Assembly (NCBI RefSeq): GCF_001637225.1
Contig: NZ_LVJI01000016.1
Location: 62,001-126,000 of the forward strand
Source: Paenibacillus antarcticus
GTDB lineage: Bacteria; Bacillota; Bacilli; Paenibacillales; Paenibacillaceae
Length of the DNA: 64,000 nt
Direction of reading: 5' to 3'
Within the stretch, counting starts at the first letter, position 1, and each line of letters begins with the position of its first letter. This document shows positions 35,522 through 43,246 of this stretch, in pieces. The notes beneath the pieces are model-generated. The model was given only the letters and a program-made list of their open reading frames with translations, searched no databases and had not been told where the DNA came from. A program made the translations under genes and the position numbers.

Positions 35522-36007
35522 TTATAGAGGGTTTACCTGAACCATGGCTTGTTTCCCGCTGAGTTGTATCCCCGTTTGTTTACTCCCAACGTCTACAACA
35601 TCTTTTAGTAACCGTTCTAACAATTCCTTCGCTTTAGGACCTTCTTTACCTTGAATACGAACAACGAGTAGCACAGCTTTTCCTGTTTGTAAAAGCTTAT
35701 GAGCCTGATTTTTCTTCGTATCATAATCATGATCTTCAATTTGAGGAGTTAAGCGTATTTCCTTTACCTTAGCATTTTGTTCTTGCTTGCCGCTCTTGGG
35801 CTTGGCTTTCTGTACTTCTTCCTTAGCAGTTCCAGCTTTCATTAATCGGCAGGGTGGTGGGCTACTAAAGAGGGATGTACAGATCAGGTCCACTTTGAGC
35901 TTTTTGGCCATGGATAGTGCCTCAACAGTGGAGATCACACCTAAGTCTTCTCCATGAATACCGGTCAAATGAACCTCGGAGGCTCTAATTTTTTCGTTTT
36001 TGATCAT
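35522..36007 (-). CDS. Translation initiation factor IF-3 paralogue
   Basis: The 161-residue protein has both IF-3 domains: an N-terminal part with IRASEVHLTGIHGEDLGVIS and PPPCRLMKAG (PPVCRIMDYG in standard IF-3), a Lys/Gln-rich linker, and a C-terminal part with VKEIRLTPQIEDHDYDTK. The linker and several conserved positions differ from standard IF-3, and the rpmI-rplT genes that normally follow infC are absent here. It is therefore a solitary paralogue. It may act in special conditions or on ribosomes in another way; its function is inferred only from similarity. RBS AGGTG precedes the ATG. Confidence 0.85.
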   Translation of the reverse strand: MIKNEKIRASEVHLTGIHGEDLGVISTVEALSMAKKLKVDLICTSLFSSPPPCRLMKAGTAKEEVQKAKPKSGKQEQNAKVKEIRLTPQIEDHDYDTKKNQAHKLLQTGKAVLLVVRIQGKEGPKAKELLERLLKDVVDVGSKQTGIQLSGKQAMVQVNPL

Positions 36008-36118
36008 TCTTTACACACCTAGACTTTCACTTGGGATAATGACCCCATGTTAGCGTGTAGGAAGAGAAATATCAACCTCTGTATGTGAGAGGATGGACGT
36101 TTCTCACGAACAGTCATT

Positions 36119-36769
36119 TTAATGCATCTTAGACTCCAGACGCCGAGCAATAATAGAAAGGGTGTAATTCACAATAAAATATAGCGCAGCTGCAAGTATG
36201 AGTGCTGGAATAATATAATTGAAGTTTTGTCCTCCAAGAATTTGAACATTGTGCATGATTTCAGGCAGAGAGATGATAATGGCAAGCGACGTATCCTTAA
36301 GTAAGGAGATGAATTGACTAACCATGGGTGGAGACATCCGACGTAATCCTTGTGGGAGTATGATGTTCCAGAAGGTCTGCATATAACTGAGTCCAGAAGA
36401 CCGTGAAGCTTCAATCTGTCCTTTATCAATGGAATTTAAGCCACTTCTTACAATCTCAGAGATCATGGCTCCCTCAAATAGAGTCAACCCCACGACAGTA
36501 GACCAGAAGGGGGACATGCTGATACCGATTTGCGGAAGTACAATCTTCATGAAAAAAATAATGAGTAATAGAGGTAAGTTACGTATGATATCAACGACAA
36601 TGGCAGTCAGGCGCGCTACAACAGGAATTCGAGTGTATCTCAAGGTTCCTAACAGTGTCCCTAAAAGGAAACTTAGAATGATTGAAATAAAGGCTACTTC
36701 TAAGGTGATCAGAAAACCTTTCAGAATAAAAGTCAGATTAGGAATGGAGTACGCGCCTATAAAATCCAT
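36119..36769 (-). CDS. Polar amino acid ABC transporter permease (GlnP-like)
   Basis: This 216-residue permease of the HisM/GlnP type has about five membrane spans and the EAA-like loop GQIEASRSSGLSYMQTFWNIILPQ. It is the last gene of a four-gene minus-strand operon coding for ATPase, binding protein and two permeases. With the other permease it forms the membrane channel of a PAAT-type amino-acid importer; glutamine or a related amino acid is the likely substrate. RBS AAGGAG precedes the ATG, 33 bases after the previous gene. Confidence 0.92.
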   Translation of the reverse strand: MDFIGAYSIPNLTFILKGFLITLEVAFISIILSFLLGTLLGTLRYTRIPVVARLTAIVVDIIRNLPLLLIIFFMKIVLPQIGISMSPFWSTVVGLTLFEGAMISEIVRSGLNSIDKGQIEASRSSGLSYMQTFWNIILPQGLRRMSPPMVSQFISLLKDTSLAIIISLPEIMHNVQILGGQNFNYIIPALILAAALYFIVNYTLSIIARRLESKMH

Positions 36770-36802
36770 ATATTACTCACTCCTTTTCCAATGAAATAGG
36801 CG

Positions 36803-37468
36803 TCATTTATTGTCAGCGATGTTAAAACGTCTTTCCATATAAAGAACGGCGTAGCTGAGTGGAACAGTAAGTACTAAGTAGAAGAGAGCCACAAATGTAT
36901 ACACCGTTAGAGGTAAGAATGTATCTGAATTAATGAGATCTGCATAATACATCAAATCCATTCCAGCGACGACAGCAAGGATAGATGAGTTCTTAACCAG
37001 ATTAATGAACTGATTTCCTATAGCGGGAAGTACGATTTTAATCGCTTGTGGCAGAATGATATGGATCATCGTTTGAAGATAGGAAAGACCGGTAGCTCTG
37101 GCTGCTTCTGACTGACCTGTTGGGACTGCCTGAATACCTGCACGTATGGCTTCTGCAATGAAAGCTGCTGTATATACCGTCAGACCTAATGTACCTGATA
37201 CAAATCCATCTAATGCGATGCCGAGTGATGGTAACCCTAAATAGAAGAAGAAAACCACGATCAAAAGCGGAATATTACGAATAACTTCTACATATGCCGT
37301 TCCGAACCAATTTAGAGGTTTAAATGGAGCAATTCGAAATATGGCAATGATGGCCCCCAGTATGAAGCTTCCAATGAGAGCAATGATGCTAACCTGAATA
37401 GTGTTTATGAATCCATCCATATAACGATCCCAATGGTCAAACACAAGTGTGACATCGAAGTTGCCCAT
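36803..37468 (-). CDS. Polar amino acid ABC transporter permease (GlnM-like)
   Basis: This 221-residue protein is the partner permease, with a HisM-type core (VEVIRNIPLLIVVFFFYLG), the EAA loop GQSEAARATGLSYLQTMIHIILPQ and five spans. It is separated from the binding-protein gene by a terminator-like hairpin. RBS GGAGG precedes the ATG at 37468. Confidence 0.92.
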   Translation of the reverse strand: MGNFDVTLVFDHWDRYMDGFINTIQVSIIALIGSFILGAIIAIFRIAPFKPLNWFGTAYVEVIRNIPLLIVVFFFYLGLPSLGIALDGFVSGTLGLTVYTAAFIAEAIRAGIQAVPTGQSEAARATGLSYLQTMIHIILPQAIKIVLPAIGNQFINLVKNSSILAVVAGMDLMYYADLINSDTFLPLTVYTFVALFYLVLTVPLSYAVLYMERRFNIADNK

Positions 37469-37503
37469 AACTGGTCTTTAGATCCTCCATTTCCTCCGCG
37501 AAA

Positions 37504-37541
37504 TAAAAAAAGGAAGAGAGGCGCGGAATAGCCACTCCTCC
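37504..37541 (-). terminator. Intra-operon terminator/attenuator
   Basis: Read on the minus strand, GGAGGAGTGGC pairs imperfectly with GCGCCTCTCTTCC and runs into TTTTTTTATTT. Placed between binding-protein and permease genes, it would let only part of the transcripts reach the permeases. Confidence 0.7.
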
Positions 37542-37564
37542 AATCTCATGAACGATTAGATTAA

Positions 37565-38362
37565 CTATTCAGGTTTAACACCCATCCATTCTTCATACAG
37601 TTTGTCGTAAGTGCCGTCATCCTTTAGTTCTTTTAGTAAATCGTTAACCGTAGATACAAATTCACTATCACCTTTGCGAATAGCTATACCATAAGGCTCA
37701 TCTGTGAAGGTACCACCAACGAGAACATAACCAGGGTCTTGTTTTTGCATACCAAGTAGAATGGCGTTATCTGTGGTGAGTGCGTCACCCTTACCTGCTT
37801 TTAGCGCTGTGAAAGCATCTTGATAATTCTCGAATTCAAGGACTTCTGTAGCAGGAGCCTTTTCGCGAATGTTAGTGGCGGAAGTAGATCCTTTCACTGC
37901 GAGTACTTTAGTGTCTTTTGTAAGACTTTCGAGTCCTTGAATAGCACTTCCTTTTTTAACGAGTAGGGATTGGCCTGCTTTGAAATAAACATCACTGAAA
38001 TCGACTTGCTCTTTACGTTCCTCAGTGATTGTCATCGTAGCAATAATGAGGTCAATCTCTCCGTTCTGGAGTAGGGGAATACGAGTCTTGGAAGTGACTT
38101 CTTTAAGTTCAATCTTCGTTTCATCACCTAACACTTTTTTGGCTAGCGCCTTGGCGATATCAATATCGAATCCTTCTACTTTTCCTGTAGCAGGGTCTTT
38201 AAGTCCGAATAGCTTGGTATCATATTTAACCCCTACAATTACTTTTCCGCGGTCTTTGATCGCGCCTAGTGTGGTATCTTTCTTAGAACTACAACCTGTA
38301 AATACGACAGCAACAACTACGATTAGTATGAGAAGTAAATGAGACCTTAGCATTTTGTTCAT
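37565..38362 (-). CDS. Polar amino acid ABC transporter substrate-binding lipoprotein (GlnH-like)
   Basis: This 265-residue protein has a lipoprotein signal (hydrophobic stretch ending VFTGC, Cys at about residue 24) and a type II SBP_bac_3 fold. Family landmarks include VIVGVKYDTKLFGLKDP, GFDIDIAKALAKK and LQNGEIDLIIATMTITEER. It binds the amino acid outside the membrane. The gene lies between the ATPase gene and the permeases on the minus strand. RBS GAAAGGGG precedes the ATG. Confidence 0.94.
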   Translation of the reverse strand: MNKMLRSHLLLILIVVVAVVFTGCSSKKDTTLGAIKDRGKVIVGVKYDTKLFGLKDPATGKVEGFDIDIAKALAKKVLGDETKIELKEVTSKTRIPLLQNGEIDLIIATMTITEERKEQVDFSDVYFKAGQSLLVKKGSAIQGLESLTKDTKVLAVKGSTSATNIREKAPATEVLEFENYQDAFTALKAGKGDALTTDNAILLGMQKQDPGYVLVGGTFTDEPYGIAIRKGDSEFVSTVNDLLKELKDDGTYDKLYEEWMGVKPE

Positions 38363-38395
38363 CTTTAATGTTCCCCTTTCGAATCATAGGATAAG

Positions 38396-39130
38396 TTAAT
38401 GGTTAATCAGTCGACTGAGAAAAAGACGTGCACGGTCTTCACGTGGACTTTCAAAAAAGTCTGAAGATGTAGCGACCTCTAGAATCTGACCTTCATCCAT
38501 AAATACGACCCTATCAGCAACTTCACGTGCAAATCCCATTTCATGTGTAACAATCACCATAGTCATACCGTTATGAGCCAAAGACCTTATGACATCGAGA
38601 ACTTCGCCAATCATTTCAGGATCAAGTGCAGAAGTAGGTTCGTCAAACAACATGATCTTGGGATTCATTACAAGTCCGCGAGCAATAGCAACACGTTGTT
38701 GTTGTCCACCTGACAGTTGGGAGGGGAAGTTGTCTGCCTTTTCTTCTATACCAACCCGTTTGAGGTAGTACATGGCTGTTTTTTTGGCATCTTCTTTTTT
38801 AAGGCGTTGAACTTTCATAGGCGCGAGAATAATATTATCGATGACTTTTTTGTGGGGATAAAGATTGAAGTGTTGAAACACAATACCTATATCACGACGA
38901 AATTGATTGATATTAACTTTCTTGTCGTGTAGAGGTGTCTCATTCACGGTCAATTCACCGTCTGATATGGTCTCTAGGCGATTAATGCAACGGAGTAGTG
39001 TACTTTTACCTGATCCTGATGGACCGATGATTACAACTACCTCTCCTTCTTGGATTTGAAGGTCAATGTTTTTAAGTACGTGAAAAGGTCCAAAGTACTT
39101 GTTAACTTTCTTGAATTGAATCACGGTCAC
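38396..39130 (-). CDS. Polar amino acid ABC transporter ATP-binding protein (GlnQ-like)
   Basis: This 244-residue ATPase has Walker [13 protein letters not shown], a Q-loop in [15 protein letters not shown], signature [14 protein letters not shown], and Walker [14 protein letters not shown], all intact. It is the first gene of the minus-strand operon and energises the two permeases. The family is typical of glutamine, arginine or cystine importers; the exact substrate cannot be read from the ATPase. Confidence 0.94.
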   Translation of the reverse strand: MTVIQFKKVNKYFGPFHVLKNIDLQIQEGEVVVIIGPSGSGKSTLLRCINRLETISDGELTVNETPLHDKKVNINQFRRDIGIVFQHFNLYPHKKVIDNIILAPMKVQRLKKEDAKKTAMYYLKRVGIEEKADNFPSQLSGGQQQRVAIARGLVMNPKIMLFDEPTSALDPEMIGEVLDVIRSLAHNGMTMVIVTHEMGFAREVADRVVFMDEGQILEVATSSDFFESPREDRARLFLSRLINH

Positions 39131-39332
39131 GCCCCCTCGCCAATGAGAAAAGAATAAAAGAAGGTTTAGCGAATCTTGTTCATCATATGAGGAGAGAAAT
39201 AATACAATGCCTTATTGTTATAAAACAATGATGGTTTGGATATAATAAATAGAGTGGTGGGAAATACGTTGTTAGATGCATATAATTTTTGTATCGAATA
39301 TATAGGGCTTAATAATTGATTTCACCTCATCC
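39131..39332. other. Divergent region between the glnQ-like and cold-shock genes
   Basis: This contains a short palindrome ATTGTT-ATAA-AACAAT (39217-39232) and AT-rich sequence likely to hold the leftward promoter. No gene is seen. Confidence 0.45.
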
Positions 39333-39361
39333 TTGCGTTTAGTATTGGCCTGTGATACAAT
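39333..39361 (+). promoter_or_regulatory. Promoter of the cold-shock gene
   Basis: TTGCGT (39333-39338) and TACAAT (39356-39361) are 17 bases apart. It implies a 5' untranslated leader of about 155 bases, long as is usual for cold-shock mRNAs. Confidence 0.6.
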
Positions 39362-39404
39362 TACCTTAGTTAGAAAACAACAACAGCAAGAACACATTGA
39401 TCGC

Positions 39405-39460
39405 TTTCACGTATTGAAAAGCGGATTCAGTAAAAATGGAACTCTTTTCAATGTGTGAAA
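39405..39460 (+). promoter_or_regulatory. Stem-loop in the cold-shock mRNA leader
   Basis: TTTCAC-GTA-TTGAAAAG pairs with CTTTTCAA-TGT-GTGAAA around a 22-base loop, leaving one three-base internal mismatch. It may be a temperature-sensitive leader structure; this is inference. Confidence 0.5.
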
Positions 39461-39522
39461 CTTTTTTATATGTAAGTGTAAAAAAAGATCAGCATTAAAT
39501 TAACTTTTTGGAGGAATTACAA

Positions 39523-39723
39523 ATGCAAACAGGTACAGTAAAATGGTTTAACGCAGACAAAGGTTTCGGTTTCATCGAAGTTGAAGGTGGAAGCGACGTT
39601 TTCGTTCACTTCTCCGCTATCACTGGCGACGGATTCAAAACTTTGGACGAAGGCCAACGCGTACAGTTCAACGTAGTTGAAGGAAACCGTGGACCACAAG
39701 CAGAAAACGTAGTTAAACTTTAA
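39523..39723 (+). CDS. Cold shock protein (CspA/CspB family)
   Basis: This 66-residue cold-shock domain protein has RNP1 KGFGFIEV and RNP2 VFVHFSAI, the single-stranded nucleic-acid binding motifs. It acts as an RNA chaperone. The start is ATG 39523 with TTGGAGG 7 bases upstream; an upstream in-frame TTG would lie inside the RBS. Codon use is strongly biased (GTA, GAA, AAC), as in highly expressed genes. A terminator follows, and ydjO lies just downstream. Confidence 0.97.
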   Translation: MQTGTVKWFNADKGFGFIEVEGGSDVFVHFSAITGDGFKTLDEGQRVQFNVVEGNRGPQAENVVKL

Positions 39724-39736
39724 TTAACTCAAGACT

Positions 39737-39766
39737 GCCCTTAACGTCTGTTAAGGGCGGTTTTTT
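39737..39766 (+). terminator. Terminator of the cold-shock gene
   Basis: The arms GCCCTTAAC and GTTAAGGGC have a 4-base loop, followed by GGTTTTTT. Confidence 0.9.
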
Positions 39767-39883
39767 CTATACTATGATATTTAAGAACGTAAAGGTATGA
39801 TCTATCTTGCGGATGCCGCTATTCTAAGTTAGGTATCCGTCTATACTTGTTTGGTTTTTTAAAGTCTTAGAAGGAGGTTGAGT

Positions 39884-40114
39884 ATGAACTATCGCAAAAA
39901 ATCGTTAGAGGAAATTCCAGAGGAAGATACTTCGATTTGGTCCTGTACGGACGAGAGCTGTAAGGGATGGATGCGTGATAATTTCGCATTTGAACATGAA
40001 CCGACTTGTCGGTTGTGCAATTCCCCTATGGTGAGGGCTAGCAAGATGCTTCCTATACTTAACAATTCCAATGGTGACTTGAAGGCAATCAAGAAGGGCG
40101 TTCAGATTGATTAA
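39884..40114 (+). CDS. ydjO: Cold-inducible protein YdjO family
   Basis: This 76-residue protein has two Cys pairs (WSCTDESCKGW and CRLCNSPM) that fit the zinc-ribbon-like YdjO family, named from a cold-inducible Bacillus subtilis protein. I place the start at ATG 39884, with AAGGAGG upstream; the in-frame TTG at 39878 is inside the RBS spacing. Its position directly behind a cold-shock gene supports a shared cold response, though each has its own transcription unit. The biochemical role is unknown. Confidence 0.85.
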   Translation: MNYRKKSLEEIPEEDTSIWSCTDESCKGWMRDNFAFEHEPTCRLCNSPMVRASKMLPILNNSNGDLKAIKKGVQID

Positions 40115-40155
40115 ATAACATCTAGGAAGAACTTCCATCGGTGGATGTTGCCTTC

Positions 40156-40215
40156 TAATACAAATAGAAACAGACCGTAATCCTAAAGGACTACGGTCTG
40201 TTTCTATTTGTATTA
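40156..40215. terminator. Very long bidirectional terminator between ydjO and ycnI
   Basis: A perfect 24-base stem (40156-40179 with 40192-40215), whose loop can pair further, separates two convergent genes. A- and T-rich arm bases serve as tails in both directions. Confidence 0.88.
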
Positions 40216-40236
40216 TGAAGTCTGTCTAATTAGACT

Positions 40237-40947
40237 TTAGTCTTTTCTCTTGTTGAGAGCCACAAATAAAGCTGCTATCGAAAAGGCTAAGGCTGCAAGA
40301 GAGAAGATCGTAGTAGCGATACCTACGCCTGAGGTGGAAGTAGTTGTATTTGTATTGGATGAATCCGGCATATCTGAATGGTCGTGATCATCTGCAACTG
40401 GAACTGTAGGTGTTGTTGTTCCAGAGGTCTCGTCATGACCTTCATTGCTATTGTTAGATGGTTCCTCGGATGCTGAAGCAGCTGCAATGACAGTGATAGA
40501 ATGGGGTGATTCTGAACCTTCATCTCCAGTCCACTCTACAATATTTCCGTCTTTGTAGTATTGATAAGCGTCCCATGCTAAAGATGCATCCGCTTCTGGA
40601 TTCTGAACTACGAAGTTAAAGGTTTGAAATTCGCCTGTAGCAATTCCGTTGCCTGTAGCGGTCCAAGTAATGGAACTGACTTTGCCTGAAGTATCTTTCG
40701 TTGTGCTAGTTTGCCAATCAGGTACAGGTTGATATTGTTTGAAATCTACGCCAGTCGGAATTTTTAACGTTACCTTTGTGGTTGGTATGTCTCTTTCAAC
40801 GGGAATTTTAATAGTATAGGTTTCCCATGCACCTGGTGTAGATGCCGTAGGTTTAACGGTAACATGAGCGCTTGCGACACCAGCGAACATCATGATACAT
40901 GTGGCAACTGAAATGAACATGACAGATAATTTAGATCTTTTAAACAA
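40237..40947 (-). CDS. ycnI: YcnI family copper-binding membrane protein (DUF1775)
   Basis: This 236-residue protein has a signal peptide whose cleavage leaves an N-terminal His (SAHVTVKP), the copper ligand of YcnI. A DUF1775 domain (30-160) with conserved Trp residues follows, then a Thr/Ser/Asp-rich linker and a C-terminal membrane anchor with basic tail (NKRKD). It acts outside the membrane as a presumed copper chaperone. The start is TTG at 40947 with AGAGGG upstream. It lies 36 bases after ycnJ on the minus strand, the same order as in Bacillus subtilis; the regulator ycnK is not present. Confidence 0.92.
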   Translation of the reverse strand: MFKRSKLSVMFISVATCIMMFAGVASAHVTVKPTASTPGAWETYTIKIPVERDIPTTKVTLKIPTGVDFKQYQPVPDWQTSTTKDTSGKVSSITWTATGNGIATGEFQTFNFVVQNPEADASLAWDAYQYYKDGNIVEWTGDEGSESPHSITVIAAASASEEPSNNSNEGHDETSGTTTPTVPVADDHDHSDMPDSSNTNTTTSTSGVGIATTIFSLAALAFSIAALFVALNKRKD

Positions 40948-40983
40948 AGTAAATCCCTCTTCTCAATTATAGTGTGAAACGTC

Positions 40984-42651
40984 TTACTCGGTCCCGACCC
41001 TAATGTTAAATTCAGTATCTAAAGTATCCAGCGAATCAGTTAGGATATGAACTTGGATATTCCACCGACCAGCCATGCTGATGAGATCTTCGGCAGCAAA
41101 GGTGGAACCTGGTTGATATGGAATGAGGATTTCATATTTGTTCATATCCATATCAAGGGAAGTGAGCGTAAGTTTAATTTGTTGAATGTTAAGTACTTCT
41201 TTTTGATTAGCATCCTGTACTTGGATTTCAAATTGGTTCTTTCCGATTGTATTGGGACTAACCTGAAGTGAAATATTTTCCCCGGTCTCTAACGTATTAC
41301 TCAGATCAACAGGACCTGGTGAAGACATGGCTGTCGGTAAATTACTAAGGAGTGCGGCAAGCACAAGTGTGATCACGCCGACGCTTAATTCGAACCATAC
41401 CGTTCTGCCAATGGATTTATTGTGTCTACCACGTAACATGTTGAAGGCTGCGAACCCTAGCATAATGAGGACAAGACCACATTTGAGTAGCAACACTTGC
41501 CCATATATTGTGTTGAATAATGAATACATGGTTGGTACATATTTCAGGCTAGCATACGTTCCGCTTAGGATAAGGATCGTTACAAGTCCTGTTCCCCAAT
41601 AAGAGAACGTGCGAATAACGCGGAAAATCATCCTTTTTCGTTCTTCGGGGGAAGAAGGAAGTGAGGCCTCACCTGGTAGAATAGCAGCTAGAGCAAGTAA
41701 TGAACCTAACCAGATACAGCTAGCGGACAAGTGTAGGAAGTTCATCGATATAGATAGAACCTTTAATTCAGATGCAGCAGCATGACCTATAAATGACTTA
41801 GATAAAAGAATTCCGAGTCCTAGAAGTAGAGCTGCGAAGTGATACATGCCCCGTGAGTAACTTCTCGTTGAGGCGCGATTAGCAATATATATAACGCCTC
41901 CGAGGATAACGACCATAACCAATTGAATTAACCAGATTGTACTAAAGCTCGTTCGCATCATTTGTTCAATCCAAGGCGTCGTCCATAACTCCGACCATTG
42001 TAAACGCGCTTCGATCGTAGCTTGTAAGGGAAGACTTAAGAAAATGCTTGCAACTATACCCCCATAAGATATCCATAACATCATACGGCTACGCTTTGGC
42101 AATCGATGTTTGGCTTTGGCATTGGATGGATACATGAATAGATAGAAGCTGAGAATACCCATTAAGAAAGCCATGCTTAAGTAAAGTAACCACCGAATCA
42201 CAATCAAATCTAATCCAGGATAATACCCTGTAGAGGTTGCTGTAGGAACATTAGTTGAACTACTAGTGCTGTTCCCAATTTGGAAAGGAATGTTCCCTTC
42301 TAGTGGATGACCATCCCCTGAAATGATCTTCCAGCCAATGATATATTGCCCATCTGGCAGATTGGGTTGGACACTTCCCTCAAGTATCTTCGGCTGATTG
42401 TCTACGATGTAGCTGTCATCAAGATCTACACGTTCTCCTTCTGAATTCGTAACCTGAATGGAATGAAATGCAGGCTGGATCGATTCATTGAATTGAAGTG
42501 TAATCTTGGAGGGCGAACCTACGATTATCTCGTTGGCTGAAGGCGTGGATTGTTGAAGATATGCATGTGCATATATAGATGAGGGAAATAGAAATATACA
42601 TACAAATGAAAGGATCAATCCAAGTCCAAATGTCTTTTTAATCACGTGCAA
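40984..42651 (-). CDS. ycnJ: Copper uptake protein YcnJ (CopC-CopD fusion)
   Basis: This 555-residue protein has a signal peptide ending SIYAHAYL. An extracellular CopC domain follows (His at the new N-terminus, HAYLQQSTPSANEIIVG, GDGHPLEGNIPF), then a CopD region with about eight membrane spans (150-440), and a C-terminal extracellular YtkA-like part (450-555). YcnJ imports copper when it is scarce. The start is TTG 42651 (AGGTGA six bases upstream), with GTG at 42645 as the alternative. It forms an operon with ycnI. No CopY or CsoR site is visible upstream. Confidence 0.92.
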   Translation of the reverse strand: MHVIKKTFGLGLILSFVCIFLFPSSIYAHAYLQQSTPSANEIIVGSPSKITLQFNESIQPAFHSIQVTNSEGERVDLDDSYIVDNQPKILEGSVQPNLPDGQYIIGWKIISGDGHPLEGNIPFQIGNSTSSSTNVPTATSTGYYPGLDLIVIRWLLYLSMAFLMGILSFYLFMYPSNAKAKHRLPKRSRMMLWISYGGIVASIFLSLPLQATIEARLQWSELWTTPWIEQMMRTSFSTIWLIQLVMVVILGGVIYIANRASTRSYSRGMYHFAALLLGLGILLSKSFIGHAAASELKVLSISMNFLHLSASCIWLGSLLALAAILPGEASLPSSPEERKRMIFRVIRTFSYWGTGLVTILILSGTYASLKYVPTMYSLFNTIYGQVLLLKCGLVLIMLGFAAFNMLRGRHNKSIGRTVWFELSVGVITLVLAALLSNLPTAMSSPGPVDLSNTLETGENISLQVSPNTIGKNQFEIQVQDANQKEVLNIQQIKLTLTSLDMDMNKYEILIPYQPGSTFAAEDLISMAGRWNIQVHILTDSLDTLDTEFNIRVGTE

Positions 42652-42932
42652 ATGTTTTCACCTACTGACTCTCTGTTGTAATAGATCTATTCTACCGTGC
42701 TGTTCTTTAAATTGTAATGACTCTAATGGGCTATAGAGCATAGTTAGCAAGGAAGATGGAGCATGAGGGAGGATATCTATGACTAAGGATGGTCAGAACC
42801 TCTCTTCAAAGTGTATCCTGTATTTCAAGGTGTGAGTCATCGTCAGCCAGTTTCCATAATTGCACATCATTCTTTATACTTAAAGTAGAACTTTTAACGC
42901 AGTTCAAAAACAAGTCAGGAGTGATTTCGTTA

Positions 42933-43106
42933 ATGAACCATGCTATGTTGGAGCGTCGTAGTGAGATATTGAAGAAGAATATTCACCAAATGATTATGCA
43001 AGATAATCAGTATGGAATTAGTGATCAGCAGAATATGCTCATGCAGCATATGATTAAGGAGCTACATCAGACATCTCACGAAATGAATTTAACGGATAAA
43101 GATTGA
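42933..43106 (+). CDS. Small hypothetical helical protein
   Basis: From ATG 42933 (AGGAGTGA at 42917-42924) the product has 57 residues and is probably all-helical (ERRSEILKKNIHQMIMQDN, then MLMQHMIKELHQ). It is rich in Met, Gln and His. Its size and helix-turn-helix hairpin shape recall Spo0E-like phosphatases, but the SQELD signature of that family is missing, so I do not assign it. A longer frame upstream exists but has no RBS. A terminator follows. Confidence 0.5.
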   Translation: MNHAMLERRSEILKKNIHQMIMQDNQYGISDQQNMLMQHMIKELHQTSHEMNLTDKD

Positions 43107-43155
43107 GATGACAACATTTAAGCTAAGATGATGACATGAGAACATTAAATCATTA

Positions 43156-43197
43156 AATAACCCGCTAGTTCGAAAGTTATCGAACTAGCGGGTTATT
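43156..43197. terminator. Bidirectional terminator
   Basis: The 18-base arms AATAACCCGCTAGTTCGA and complement surround a 6-base loop. It lies between the small helical-protein gene and the convergent HD-GYP gene. Confidence 0.88.
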
Positions 43198-43246
43198 CAT
43201 ATTTCAAGAGAAATAAGCCGAGATGATATGAACAGTAATATGGAGG

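Noticed and set aside
42789..42932. N-terminal extension of the small helical protein
   Set aside because: The extended start has no RBS, while AGGAGTGA is well placed before ATG 42933.
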